From Auanema rhodensis (lineage: Eukaryota > Nematoda > Chromadorea > Rhabditida > Rhabditidae), in NCBI GenBank assembly GCA_964057225.1, contig OZ059899.1:11222001-11286000 (forward strand): a stretch of 64,000 nt of DNA, read 5' to 3'. Shown here piece after piece: positions 22,201-34,719 of the stretch. A program made the translations under genes and the position numbers. Below the pieces are notes generated by a model. The model saw only the letters and a list, made by a program, of their open reading frames with translations, was not told the DNA's origin and did not search any database. Every line of letters begins with the position of its first letter. Position 1 is the first letter of the stretch.

Positions 22201-25200
22201 ACCCAGATCAACAACAACCACAACACCTACAACAACCACAACTATATTCACCACTCATCGACCAACACAATCATTCTCCACCCCCCAATCTACATTCAAT
22301 ATTACTACAAACCCAATCACAATCACCTCAAGCCAGGAATACAATAGGAAAGAATCACTCACCAAGTCACTGCCTCCAAGAACCACAAAAAGATCTATCA
22401 CTACCACTCGCAGCACACCCGAAGAAATATCATCACATATTGGTAAGAAAGCCCACGTAGACTACCTTAAAGCTAAGAACGATATCGTCCAAAAATGGAA
22501 TGAACATCTTCATCAACAAGAAACGCAATCTCATCTACAATATGCCACTACCAATCTGGAAGATGATATCATACGTACGTTCGCAACAAACAGAAACAAC
22601 ATCTGCCACGTACAAAATAAACAACTACTTACCTAGTGGGCTATTCTTCAAATAAATCCTACTATAGGGATGCGTACAATGCTACGACGACAGGATATAT
22701 CTGCAAGATTCATAAATGATAAACTAATTTATGTAATGCCATGCACACCAATTCAAATTACAAAAACATACCGCGATCACAAAGTCAACAGCACGTGTTT
22801 TCTGGAAACCCCAGTCGAAACGGAACATCACGGCCAACTGTTCATCCTACCAGGTACAAGAGACCTCACACCGATGGCACATCCCATACCATGCGGACTC
22901 ACAATCAAGGATCCCTGGAAAGAAAACGATCAATGGACTAATAATAACCAATCAATAAATGTAACATCACCAGCATACATCGACGAGTTAGGATCAATCA
23001 ACCTAGAACATATCAAGTTTAATGGAAGCAACATTTTCAACAACCTAACAGAATCAACGTTTCCTATGGCACTAGCAATATCATATGAATCCAGCTTAGC
23101 AACGCTACAGGCTACTTTACCAGGAAGAATAAAACCTGTAATCAAACAAAGATTAATTCCTAACATGAACCCTGTTACCCTAACAGCAGGAGCAGCCAGC
23201 AGCTTACTACTCAGCTACGAAAATACAAAAGAAGCTATAACTTGGAAAATGTTTGACTTTCTGTCACCAATATGGGAAAAGATTCAAACCTGGACACTAC
23301 GCGTACTTGCTATCATTGGATCAATCATCATAACAATTGGCATAATCACACTCGCCACCTGGATAATAAAAATATACGCATGTAGTTCAAGGATACCCAT
23401 CAACAATGTCAAATGGGAAGCAGAATACTTACAACCACTATCAACTGAGAACACAAGAACAGAAACATCTCATCCTTCTCCGTCCGCTCCATACGTCGAC
23501 AACCATCACAACAGCTGTCAACTCACATTGTATGATCCTTCAGCACAAATTCCTGAACACATTTATGAAGCTTATTTCCCTACAAGAATGAAGAAAGAAA
23601 ACATAAACTACATAGGAGGATCACAATTACCGTTTGTCCCGATTTCAATCCACAATCACATCTTTAAGGCACTATGGGACACGGGAGCATCAGCATCATA
23701 CATGCGAGAATCCACCTTCAAACAACTGCCCGCTGCAACGATGGTACTAAAACAAACAACAGCGATAGTCGCGAATAAATCTAAATTCTCATTTATGGGA
23801 TACACAAGGATCCTCATAACAATAGGAACAACAGAAACAGAACACAAATTTTATGTAGCAGAAGATAACTACTGTCCAGCACCAGTGTTACTTGGAATAG
23901 ACTTCATGGAAGCATTACATCAACAAGGAATTTACACCTCACTTCGACCGCTGGATAAAACAATTGTTATCGGCACAACACATGTTCCACTAGCACGAGA
24001 AACATCTCCGTGGGAACACCAGACCACAAAAGCATATGTGGTTAGCTTAGAAAACAAAACGCTGAGACCAGGAGAAACAAGAACGCTCACGCTAGAAGTA
24101 CACGATCCAGAAAGCTATGAACAGGCGTTTCTAGATTGTAAGAAACCAGGCAACAAACTCTCTTTCACGCCTACTATATTTACGCCAACTGGATACGGAG
24201 TACAAATTTACGCGACGAACATATGCAAACAGCCACTCGAAATTCAAATGAATCAAGAAATAGGGATAGCAGAAGCGATACCAAAGGACAACCAAGAAAA
24301 ATACGAAGGACAATACATACCTCCGGAAGCTCGATGGGAAGAACAACTGCCATATTTCCCAGACAATTTCATCAATGAACTTGACCTTTCAGAAGCCTGC
24401 TTCTCACAAAACGAACAACAGCAACTGAAAGAAATAATTTTACTACATAAACAAGCGTTTCTCAACGAAGATAGAAATATCGGACTCTTCCTAGGACCAA
24501 TTGAACACTCCATTCCAATCATGCCAGGAAAAACACCATCATTCAAAATTACTTATCGTATACCACTCTCCCAACAAGAAGAAGTGGAGAAACAAATAGA
24601 AGAAATGCTACAACAAAGAATCATTGAACCATCAAACTCAATGACAACTAGTCCAGTAATTTTGGTGAAGAAGAAAGACAAAACTTACAGATTTGTAACG
24701 GACTTTCGAGCTTTGAATGCAATCACTCAGAAACAAGTATATGTCATATCAAACATACAGGACATCCTAGATTTGGCCGCTGGAGCAAGGATCTTCAGCC
24801 ACTTTGATTTAGTATCTGGATTTTTCCAAATACCTCTTAAGAAGGAAGATCGTCATCGTCATCTTACAGCTTTCACAACAACAAGTGGAACTTACCAATA
24901 TTGTCGAATGCCGATGGGATTATGTGGATCACCCCATACTTTTCAAAACGCAGTACGATACCTGCAATCAATGGTTAAATGCAAGCTATTCGTATATCTA
25001 GATGATTTACTACTAATTTCTGAATCTACGACAGCACATTTAAAAGATATCGAAGAAGTTTTGGAAACAGTAACTCAAATAGGATTCAAAATAAAACTGA
25101 AGAAATGCGCATTCGCAAGAAAGGAAGTAAAATTTCTAGGATACATAGTTGGACAAGAAGGAATTAAACCCGACCCACATAAAATCAAGGCAATACAAGA

Positions 25201-27813
25201 TTATCCCCAACCAAAATCAACAACAGGAGTAAGAGCTTTCATGGGAGTAGTAAACTACTTCAGAAGGTTCATAAAAAACGCTGCAGGAATAGCAACACCA
25301 CTCTACAACCTCACTCGGAAAGACACTCCGTTCAAATGGACAGAAGAAGAAGAAATTGCTTTTAATACTTTGAAGAAAACATTGACTCAAGCACCTGTGT
25401 TACAAGCACCAATCCCGAAACGACCATATGTTATTGAAAGTGATGGAAGTATGATAGCAGTTGGCGCTGTACTACTTCAAGCGAAAGACGATCAAGTACC
25501 ATTACACCCAATAGCTTCTGCTAGTCGGAAACTCAACAAAGCTGAAAGGAATTATCCACCAATAGAAGTAGAAGCATTAGCTCTTACATTCGCCGTTAAA
25601 CAATTTCGCACCTACATACTAGGAACAGCAACCAAAATTATCACGGATCATAGACCACTTACTAGTTTAATGACTAGAAAAGATTTAATAGGTCGTTTAG
25701 CAAAATTTCAAATTGTTTTACAAGAATACGATATTGAAATTATCTACAGACCAGTAAAATTAAATAGTGTATGTGACGCATTATCACGATATTTTGAAGA
25801 TGAAATCAACGAAGCAAAACCACTAGCAAAGAAGAAAAACGAAAGAAAAACGACGGAAGATACTATTCATAAGATAAACACCTTCACGATAGCAGATATT
25901 CGATCAGTTCAGAATCAATCAAATTGGATAAAAGAAACTATGGATAAAATAAAGAACAATACAGCTGGACGACAACTGACGGACAGATATATTGTGTACA
26001 ACGATGTACTATACTCAAAACCAAAAAGAAGCCTACAAGTACCACGAACAATTTTACCACGAGAAGAGCACATAATTAATCCAATTATGAAGAAATTTCA
26101 TGAAGATCCGACACTCGGAGCTCATCTAGGAATAAACAAAACAATGGACTCAATATCAAGACGATTTACATGGACTGGAATGCAAGAAGACATTACAAAC
26201 TACATCAACAGATGTCTTGCTTGTGCAAAAAGAAAGAACAATCCTCACGAAGCAACGGTGAACCAATGAAAAATTTTCCAACATCAACAAAACCATGGCA
26301 AAGAGTACACATGGATATACTCGGACCATTACCTAGGACAGAACAAGAAAACAGATATGTTCTTTCAATTCAAGATTCTTTTTCAAAATGGATTATCGCA
26401 ATTCCGCTAATCAGACAAACATCAGGAGAAATTATATCAGCTATCGAAAAATATCTCTTCTATGTTTTTGGACCACCTGTTACTATCATCACAGACAATG
26501 GATCTAATTTTATTTCAAACGATTTCACTACTATGTGCAGTAATTTTGGAACTACACACCACACTACTATGCCGTATTACAAAAACGCTAACGGACAAGT
26601 GGAAAGATTGCATCGGACGATCGAAGAAGCATTAACACCCTACGTTAATGACGAACAAAACGATTGGGATAAAATACTTCCGAAGATTATTTTTACACTC
26701 AACAGATTACCAAACGCCACCACTAAAACATCACCATACGAATGTTTGTTTGGACAAGTAGCATGTCTACCCATTGACAAAAACTTGGAAACACCGGAAG
26801 AACAAAATATCACGGATCAGCTCAAAAACTTAAGAGATATTCAAGAAAAAGTCAAGGAAAAGATTGCCACCAACGAAGAAAGAATGAAGCAGAAATACGA
26901 TCAAGCACATAGGACAAAAGAAAGAATATTAGATATAGGAGATCGAGTATTTGTACAAAGAGCGAACCCAAGCAACAAATTACAAATACGAAGAGATGGA
27001 CCTTACCGGATAGTGACAATTGAAGGAAACAACATCAGCATAACGGACCAAGATGGAAATATTATAAAAGCTCACAAAAATAACATACGTTATTTTCCAC
27101 CAGACGATAATCTTATATCAACAAGAAATAATGAAGAAGAGGAAGAAGAGGACCAAGACATAGCAAACGAAGAAGAAGAAGAAGAAGAAGAAACAAGTTG
27201 GAATAATCTGGATGAATGGGAACAAACCAATAATACGGAAAATAACAACAACTGTTACCCAACAGGCAGTCCAGATACTCTCGCGCAACTGTTACCTATC
27301 ACAGGGAATAACAGAGGAGTAAACGAAGAAGAAATTGAACATAATTCAGAAACACCTGACGACCTTGCTACAGCAAGAAGAATAACAAATTCTAATATAC
27401 AATTAGAAAATGAATCAACAACAATCGACAGAATTCAAGAGGACCTCAGACAGCTGACACCTTTCTCTCAAGAAGAAGGTCCTAATCAAAACGATATAGA
27501 AGATAATAACGCAAAAACATACGAAAAGCTACGAGATCAATTCAAGAATGAAAACAGAAAGGAGCTATTTGAGGACAGAAACAAAAACTCACCAGCAATC
27601 AAAAATTGGAACACTACACTTGCCGCAGCACTAGGAATAGGAAATGAAAACTCACGCCCGTATCATGTTAAACTAAAACCCAAAAGAAAAACACAAGACG
27701 AAGAAATCAGAAGTAATGGAGAATTGGAACTACATGGAAAAGCGGATCAAAGCAAAAAGCAGCAGAATAAATCTCCAACGCAAAACAAAGGAGAACAAGT
27801 ACGAAACTTTTAA
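19235..27813 (+). pseudogene. Gag-Env-like-Pol polyprotein of element B, broken by three frame changes and one stop
   Basis: The first good ATG is 19235. Segments in order: Gag, starting in the frame of 19235 and changing frame between about 19490 and 19560; the basic Arg/Asn/Tyr-rich nucleocapsid-like part (about 19860-20300) with no CCHC knuckle; the Env-like region (about 20322-23390), with a second frame change near 20710-20790 and a TAG at 22634-22636; protease with D-T-G at about 23678; RT with YLDD at 24995-25006; RNase H near 25440-25700; integrase with a frame change near 26266, catalytic Asp at 26314, Asp at 26494 and Glu at 26602; a GPY/F-type module near 26990-27060; then an acidic tail of about 250 residues. 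The frame is continuous in element C, so these are lesions and not programmed shifts. The tail has no counterpart of that length in C. Confidence 0.9.
20322..23390 (+). other. Env-like glycoprotein region of element B polyprotein
   Basis: It lies between the nucleocapsid-like part and protease. A hydrophobic signal-like segment (about 20322-20375) ends in a small-residue cleavage context before the first cysteine. Cysteine spacing through the N-terminal half follows that of element C. A furin-like R-S-R-R site lies near 21124-21135. A long Thr/Pro-rich stalk covers about 22010-22290. A membrane span of about 24 residues follows at about 23300-23375 with a short cytoplasmic side. Several N-x-S/T sites are present. 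The likely role is a surface or fusion glycoprotein; the fold class (errantivirus-like, class II or class III) cannot be settled by eye. Two lesions fall within it. Confidence 0.7.
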
Positions 27814-28016
27814 TTAACTAACAAAAATCGTAGAATTGTAAAAATAATTTTTCTTTCTTTCGTATAGTACATTAAACATAAGACATAGATCAAAAACCAC
27901 CGAAATTCTAATTTCTATCCTTTAATTTTAACAAATTGTAACAATCACTGAAAAACAAACTATATAAAGAGAAAATTTTGATAGAGAAAAATTCAATAAC
28001 ACTTTTCTTACTCAAA
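27814..28016 (+). other. Spacer between polyprotein and accessory gene of element B
   Basis: AT-rich sequence without an ORF. It ends with the TATA box and short leader of the accessory gene. Confidence 0.6.
27961..27967 (+). promoter_or_regulatory. TATA box of the accessory gene
   Basis: TATATAA, followed by AGAG, lies 50 nt upstream of the ATG at 28017. A start site about 30 nt downstream would give a leader of roughly 25 nt. Confidence 0.55.
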
Positions 28017-28661
28017 ATGACCTCCTCTCTCGCCAACGTCACACTCTCTACATTCCCCGCAACTCCAACACCACTGGTCCCTCTAGCGACCACTATTGAA
28101 CAAGAATGGATAGAGGTACAAAACCTTCGTGAAGGTCTTCTATCTATCAACTGCATGAAGCCCAACTTAGGACCAATAATAAGCCTACAAACGAGCAAAT
28201 TGGAAAAGAAGACACAGCACATCCTATTTATGATGGAACTATTGGAGGAGAAAACCAAAAACTATAAGGAAAACGATCTGAAGGAGCTTCGCCAGCATCA
28301 AAAGAAATGGACAGAAGGATGTTCTCTCAGCCAGAAAGAGAACAGAATCCGACACATAATGCTGGGACAACCCGCCAGAACGCAGACCACAGCTGACATC
28401 TACAAAGCAATGCCGACGTGGACAACACAGATGACACAACAAGCTGTAAGAAATAGCGGAACCGAAGAAGAAGCATCGTGGATAGAGATAGGGCAAGACC
28501 TATCAGTAGTAATCGAAAAACTACTTACAAAAAGGACTACCAACACGTCCGCATCAAAAAGTAAGGCAAAAGCAGTTAGCCAAACCATCAGAACAATGGA
28601 GCTGCTTGGACTAGCATCAATGACGGAAATGATCCAGGAAATTGACCAACTGGAGAATTAA
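28017..28661 (+). CDS. Accessory protein of element B, unknown function
   Basis: An intact ORF of 214 codons starts at an ATG in an AAAATGA context. The open frame extends upstream to about 27978 but has no earlier ATG. I recognise no family. The protein is hydrophilic, has no signal peptide or membrane span, and its middle (about residues 55-105) is rich in Lys, Glu, Leu and Gln, in a pattern that suggests long helices or a coiled coil. It sits between integrase and the 3' LTR, where complex retroviruses keep env or accessory genes. It has its own TATA box and has stayed open although the polyprotein of the same copy has four lesions. Element C has no counterpart. A host-derived or regulatory protein is possible; nothing in the sequence decides it. 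Confidence 0.65.
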   Translation: MTSSLANVTLSTFPATPTPLVPLATTIEQEWIEVQNLREGLLSINCMKPNLGPIISLQTSKLEKKTQHILFMMELLEEKTKNYKENDLKELRQHQKKWTEGCSLSQKENRIRHIMLGQPARTQTTADIYKAMPTWTTQMTQQAVRNSGTEEEASWIEIGQDLSVVIEKLLTKRTTNTSASKSKAKAVSQTIRTMELLGLASMTEMIQEIDQLEN

Positions 28662-28856
28662 AGAAGAGAGGAAAGGTTTAAATCATTTATAAAATTCTAT
28701 CTCTTAAAAAAATTTTTCTCTTTATCAATAGTTTGTTGAAAAAAAAAATTTGCTTTATCTCATGCCATTTTAATTTTTTTAATTTTTTAATTTTTCTCTC
28801 TTAATTATTATTTGCATATAACAGCTGAGGTCAGCTGACTTGTATCCGTTGGAGCA
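28662..28856 (+). other. 3' untranslated region of element B
   Basis: A purine-rich tract follows the stop codon (about 28662-28678), then AT-rich sequence. Two CAGCTG motifs lie at 28822 and 28832. No clear polypurine tract touches the LTR; only the short GGAGCA does. Confidence 0.5.
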
Positions 28857-29273
28857 TGTTACATGCATATCTCAAAGGAAAGCAGCTGACCATGGCAGCT
28901 GCTATTATTAAACTAATGCAGATAGTTTTTAAGCAATTCTGAGAATATTCTAGATGCACTTTTTATAAGCTTTGTAACAATTTGTGTAAACTGAGTAGGA
29001 GTTGTATGGATATATAAACCTGAGTCCTCAAGACTCAGGCATCTCATTATCTCATTATCTTACTTTCTCTTTATCTTCTTTATATTCTCTTTCTTAACTC
29101 TAGCTTTAATCTTTGTATAATTATATTATAATGCGAACAATAAACCTTTATATATTTCATCTTTTGTTTCTTATTTCACCTTACATTACACACATATATT
29201 TAAAATCATACTCATCGTCTCATAGTCTGTTTGGATATCTCAACTTGGAACCATTGGGAATCCAAATGGAACG
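28857..29273 (+). repeat. 3' LTR of element B (417 bp)
   Basis: Same length as the 5' LTR, with about three substitutions (near the first CATATC, after AATAAA, and in the CACACTTATA stretch). The right flank GAAC is the original tRNA-unit sequence. Confidence 0.92.
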
Positions 29274-29315
29274 GAACTTACTTTTGAACAATTAAACAGA
29301 AATTTAAAAAATATT

Positions 29316-29389
29316 TGCCGCCAGCAGGGGTCGAACCTGCGACCTTGGGCTTATTAGACCCACGCTCTAACCGACTGAGCTATGGCGGC
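29316..29389 (-). tRNA. trnI-AAU: tRNA-Ile(AAT)
   Basis: Consensus. Element B ends 42 bp from its 3' end. Confidence 0.95.
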
Positions 29390-29980
29390 TACGAAAGTAC
29401 GAAATAACAAAGCGCTGATTATAGGAAACGTGAGTGAATGCAGATATTCTCAATTCCGATTCATTAACTAGATCGTGGTCAGCATTTTACAACATTGATA
29501 AAATAGAAACTGAGAAAAAACATCAACAAATGACACTATTAACTTGGTTTTTTGAACAGCTTTTTTATATTTCTTTTTTCACTATGAGAGAACTTATATT
29601 TATTGCTTTTTCAAAATTTTCCATTTTTAACATTATACATCTTGACTATCACACATTGAGAACAACAGTTGGCAATGTTGGTTGTCACGTCATATTTCAT
29701 GCAGTTAGATTTTCAGACACATTAATACCTTTGACCATTCTTCTTATGAGTTTTGTAACGATAGATCGTAATAGGAAATGAATTGCTATAATATGAAAAA
29801 ATACAAGACATAGTCAACATTGATTTCCCCAAATAGTATCATGTTTGCTTGTTATTCAATTAGAACACTTATTTTTTGATTGTTTTCTTCAAATATTCTT
29901 TTTTTTTTTTAACAAAGTTATGACTGAGATCAAAATTTGAACTTACTTTTGAACAATTAAACAGAAATTTAAAAAATATT

Positions 29981-30054
29981 TGCCGCCAGCAGGGGTCGAA
30001 CCTGCGACCTTGGGCTTATTAGACCCACGCTCTAACCGACTGAGCTATGGCGGC
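29981..30054 (-). tRNA. trnI-AAU: tRNA-Ile(AAT)
   Basis: Consensus over 74 bp; one base differs just upstream of the gene. Confidence 0.95.
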
Positions 30055-30646
30055 TAGGAAAGTACGAAATAACAAAGCGTTGATTATAGGAAACGTGAAT
30101 GAATGCAGATATTCTCAATTCCGATTCATTAACTAGATCGTGGTCAGCATTTTACAACATTGATAAAATAGAAACTGAGAAAAAACATCAACAAATGACA
30201 CTATTAACTTGGTTTTTTGAACAGCTTTTTTATATTTCTTTTTTCACTATGAGAGAACTTATATTTATTGCTTTTTCAAAAATTTCCATTTTTAACATTA
30301 TACATCTTGACTATCACACATTGAGAACAACAGTTGGCAATGTTGGTTGTCACGTCATATTTCATGCAGTTAGATTTTCAGACACATTAATACCTTTGAC
30401 CATTCTTCTTATGAGTTTTGTAACGATAGATCGTAATAGGAAATGAATTGCTATAATATGAAAAAATACAAGACATAGTCAACATTGATTTCCCCAAATA
30501 GTATCATGTTTGCTTGTTATTCAATTAGAACACTTATTTTTTGATTGTTTTCTTGAAATATTCTTTTTTTTTCTTTAACAAAGTTATGACTGAGATCAAA
30601 ATTTGAACTTACTTTTGAACAATTAAACAGAAATTTAAAAAATATT

Positions 30647-30720
30647 TGCCGCCAGCAGGGGTCGAACCTGCGACCTTGGGCTTATTAGACCCACGCTCTA
30701 ACCGACTGAGCTATGGCGGC
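30647..30720 (-). tRNA. trnI-AAU: tRNA-Ile(AAT)
   Basis: Consensus. Confidence 0.95.
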
Positions 30721-31313
30721 TACGAAAGTACGAATTAACAAAGCGCTGATTATAGGAAACGTGAATGAATGCAGATATTCTCAATTCCGATTCATTAACT
30801 AGATCGTGGTCAGCATTTTACAACATTGATAAAATAGAAACTGAGAAAAAAACATCAACAAATGACACTATTAACTTGGTTTTTTGAACAGCTTTTTTAT
30901 ATTTCTTTTTTCACTATGAGAGAACTTATATTTATTGCTTTTTCAAAATTTTCCATTTTTAACATTATACATCTTGACTATCACACATTGAGAACAACAG
31001 TTGGCAATGTTGGTTGTCACGTCATATTTCATGCAGTTAGATTTTCAGACACATTAATACCTTTGACCATTCTTCTTATGAGTTTTGTAACGATAGATCG
31101 TAATAGGAAATGAATTGCTATAATATGAAAAAATACAAGACATAGTCAACATTGATTTCCCCAAATAGTATCATGTTTGCTTGTTATTCAATTAGAACAC
31201 TTATTTTTTGATTGTTTTCTTGAAATATTCTTTTTTTTTCTTTAACAAAGTTATGACTGAGATCAAAATTTGAACTTACTTTTGAACAATTAAACAGAAA
31301 TTTAAAAAATATT

Positions 31314-31387
31314 TGCCGCCAGCAGGGGTCGAACCTGCGACCTTGGGCTTATTAGACCCACGCTCTAACCGACTGAGCTATGGCGGC
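31314..31387 (-). tRNA. trnI-AAU: tRNA-Ile(AAT)
   Basis: Consensus. Confidence 0.95.
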
Positions 31388-31979
31388 TACGAAAGTACGA
31401 AATAACAAAGCGCTGATTATAGGAAACGTGAATGAATGCAGATATTCTCAATTCCGATTCATTAACTAGATCGTGGTCAGCATTTTACAACATTGATAAA
31501 ATAGAAACTGAGAAAAAAACATCAACATATGACACTATTAACTTGGTTTTTTTAACAGCTTTTTTATATTTCTTTTTTCACTATGAGAGAACTTATATTT
31601 ATTGCTTTTTCAAAATTTTCCGTTTCTAACATTATACATCTTGACTATCACACATTGAGAACAACAGTTGGCAATGTTGGTTGTCACGTCATATTTCATG
31701 CAGTTAGATTTTCAGACACATTAATACCTTTGACCATTCTTCTTATGAGTTTTGTAACGATAGATCGTAATAGGAAATGAATTGCTATAATATGAAAAAA
31801 TACAAGACATAGTCAACATTGATTTCCCCAAATAGTATCATGTTTGCTTGTTATTCAATTAGAACACTTATTTTTTGATTGTTTTCTTGAAATATTCTTT
31901 TTTTTCTTTAACAAAGTTATGACTGAGATCAAAATTTGAACTTACTTTTGAACAATTAAACAGAAATTTAAAAAATATT

Positions 31980-32053
31980 TGCCGCCAGCAGGGGTCGAAC
32001 CTGCGACCTTGGGCTTATTAGACCCACGCTCTAACCGACTGAGCTATGGCGGC
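31980..32053 (-). tRNA. trnI-AAU: tRNA-Ile(AAT)
   Basis: Consensus. Confidence 0.95.
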
Positions 32054-32646
32054 TACGAAAGTACGAATTAACAAAGCGCTGATTATAGGAAACGTGAATG
32101 AATGCAGATATTCTCAATTCCGATTCATTAACTAGATCGTGGTCAGCATTTTACAACATTGATAAAATAGAAACTGAGAAAAAAACATCAACAAATGACA
32201 CTATTAACTTGGTTTTTTGAACAGCTTTTTTATATTTCTTTTTTCACTATGAGAGAACTTATATTTATTGCTTTTTCAAAATTTTCCATTTTTAACATTA
32301 TACATCTTGACTATCACACATTGAGAACAACAGTTGGCAATGTTGGTTGTCACGTCATATTTCATGCAGTTAGATTTTCAGACACATTAATACCTTTGAC
32401 CATTCTTCTTATGAGTTTTGTAACGATAGATCGTAATAGGAAATGAATTGCTATAATATGAAAAAATACAAGACATAGTCAACATTGATTTCCCCAAATA
32501 GTATCATGTTTGCTTGTTATTCAATTAGAACACTTATTTTTTGATTGTTTTCTTGAAATATTCTTTTTTTTTCTTTAACAAAGTTATGACTGAGATCAAA
32601 ATTTGAACTTACTTTTGAACAATTAAACAGAAATTTAAAAAATATT

Positions 32647-32720
32647 TGCCGCCAGCAGGGGTCGAACCTGCGACCTTGGGCTTATTAGACCCACGCTCTA
32701 ACCGACTGAGCTATGGCGGC
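32647..32720 (-). tRNA. trnI-AAU: tRNA-Ile(AAT)
   Basis: Consensus. Confidence 0.95.
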
Positions 32721-33313
32721 TACGAAAGTACGAATTAACAAAGCGCTGATTATAGGAAACGTGAATGAATGCAGATATTCTCAATTCCGATTCATTAACT
32801 AGATCGTGGTCAGCATTTTACAACATTGATAAAATAGAAACTGAGAAAAAAACATCAACAAATGACACTATTAACTTGGTTTTTTGAACAGCTTTTTTAT
32901 ATTTCTTTTTTCACTATGAGAGAACTTATATTTATTGCTTTTTCAAAATTTTCCATTTTTAACATTATACATCTTGACTATCACACATTGAGAACAACAG
33001 TTGGCAATGTTGGTTGTCACGTCATATTTCATGCAGTTAGATTTTCAGACACATTAATACCTTTGACCATTCTTCTTATGAGTTTTGTAACGATAGATCG
33101 TAATAGGAAATGAATTGCTATAATATGAAAAAATACAAGACATAGTCAACATTGATTTCCCCAAATAGTATCATGTTTGCTTGTTATTCAATTAGAACAC
33201 TTATTTTTTGATTGTTTTCTTGAAATATTCTTTTTTTTTCTTTAACAAAGTTATGACTGAGATCAAAATTTGAACTTACTTTTGAACAATTAAACAGAAA
33301 TTTAAAAAATATT

Positions 33314-33387
33314 TGCCGCCAGCAGGGGTCGAACCTGCGACCTTGGGCTTATTAGACCCACGCTCTAACCGACTGAGCTATGGCGGC
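33314..33387 (-). tRNA. trnI-AAU: tRNA-Ile(AAT)
   Basis: Consensus. Confidence 0.95.
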
Positions 33388-33979
33388 TACGAAAGTACGA
33401 AATAACAAAGCGCTGATTATAGGAAACGTGAATGAATGCAGATATTCTCAATTCCGATTCATTAACTAGATCGTGGTCAGCATTTTACAACATTGATAAA
33501 ATAGAAACTGAGAAAAAAACATCAACATATGACACTATTAACTTGGTTTTTTTAACAGCTTTTTTATATTTCTTTTTTCACTATGAGAGAACTTATATTT
33601 ATTGCTTTTTCAAAATTTTCCGTTTCTAACATTATACATCTTGACTATCACACATTGAGAACAACAGTTGGCAATGTTGGTTGTCACGTCATATTTCATG
33701 CAGTTAGATTTTCAGACACATTAATACCTTTGACCATTCTTCTTATGAGTTTTGTAACGATAGATCGTAATAGGAAATGAATTGCTATAATATGAAAAAA
33801 TACAAGACATAGTCAACATTGATTTCCCCAAATAGTATCATGTTTGCTTGTTATTCAATTAGAACACTTATTTTTTGATTGTTTTCTTCAAATATTCTTT
33901 TTTTTTTTTAACAAAGTTATGACTGAGATCAAAATTTGAACTTACTTTTGAACAGTTAAACAGAAATTTAAAAAATATT

Positions 33980-34053
33980 TGCCGCCAGCAGGGGTCGAAC
34001 CTGCGACCTTGGGCTTATTAGACCCACGCTCTAACCGACTGAGCTATGGCGGC
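33980..34053 (-). tRNA. trnI-AAU: tRNA-Ile(AAT)
   Basis: Consensus. Confidence 0.95.
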
Positions 34054-34645
34054 TACGAAAGTACGAAATAACAAAGCGCTGATTATAGGAAACGTGAATG
34101 AATGCAGATATTCTCAATTCCGATTCATTAACTAGATCGTGGTCAGCATTTTACAACATTGATAAAATAGAAACTGAGAAAAAAACATCAACAAATGACA
34201 CTATTAACTTGGTTTCTTGAACAGCTTTTTTATATTTCTTTTTTCACTATGAGAGAACTTATATTTATTGCTTTTTCAAAATTTTCCATTTTTAACATTA
34301 TACATCTTGACTATCACACATTGAGAACAACAGTTGGCAATGTTGGTTGTCACGTCATATTTCATGCAGTTAGATTTTCAGACACATTAATACCTTTGAC
34401 CATTCTTCTTATGAGTTTTGTAACGATAGATCGTAATAGGAAATGAATTGCTATAATATGAAAAAATACAAGACATAGTCAACATTGATTTCCCCAAATA
34501 GTATCATGTTTGCTTGTTATTCAATTAGAACACTTATTTTTTGATTGTTTTCTTGAAATATTCTTTTTTTTTTCTAACAAAGTTATGACTGAGATCAAAA
34601 TTTGAACTTACTTTTGAACAGTTAAACAGAAATTTAAAAAATATT

Positions 34646-34719
34646 TGCCGCCAACAGGGGTCGAACCTGCGACCTTGGGCTTATTAGACCCACGCTCTAA
34701 CCGACTGAGCTATGGCGGC
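34646..34719 (-). tRNA. trnI-AAU: tRNA-Ile(AAT), C65T variant
   Basis: The outermost T-stem pair becomes G49-U65, a tolerated wobble. Confidence 0.9.

Larger units (their letters stand above)
18603..29273 (+). mobile_element. LTR retroelement B (Ty3/Gypsy type), complete but with broken polyprotein
   Basis: Two 417-bp LTRs (18603-19019 and 28857-29273) differ at about three positions. A 4-bp target duplication (AAAC at 18599-18602, GAAC at 29274-29277, one mismatch) shows insertion into the tRNA unit just downstream of a tRNA. The order is LTR, PBS, Gag, Env-like, PR, RT, RNase H, IN with a long acidic tail, accessory gene, LTR. PR-RT-RH-IN order and motifs place it with Ty3/Gypsy. It is related to A and C but strongly diverged at protein level. 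Four lesions break the polyprotein, so this copy is not autonomous. Confidence 0.93.

Noticed and set aside
21946..22254. Valine-rich minus-strand ORF
   Set aside because: It is the antisense reading of the Thr-rich repeat of element B.
26170..26269. Possible programmed frameshift between RNase H/integrase segments of element B
   Set aside because: Element C reads through this point in one frame and no slippery site is seen, so a single-base indel is the simpler account.
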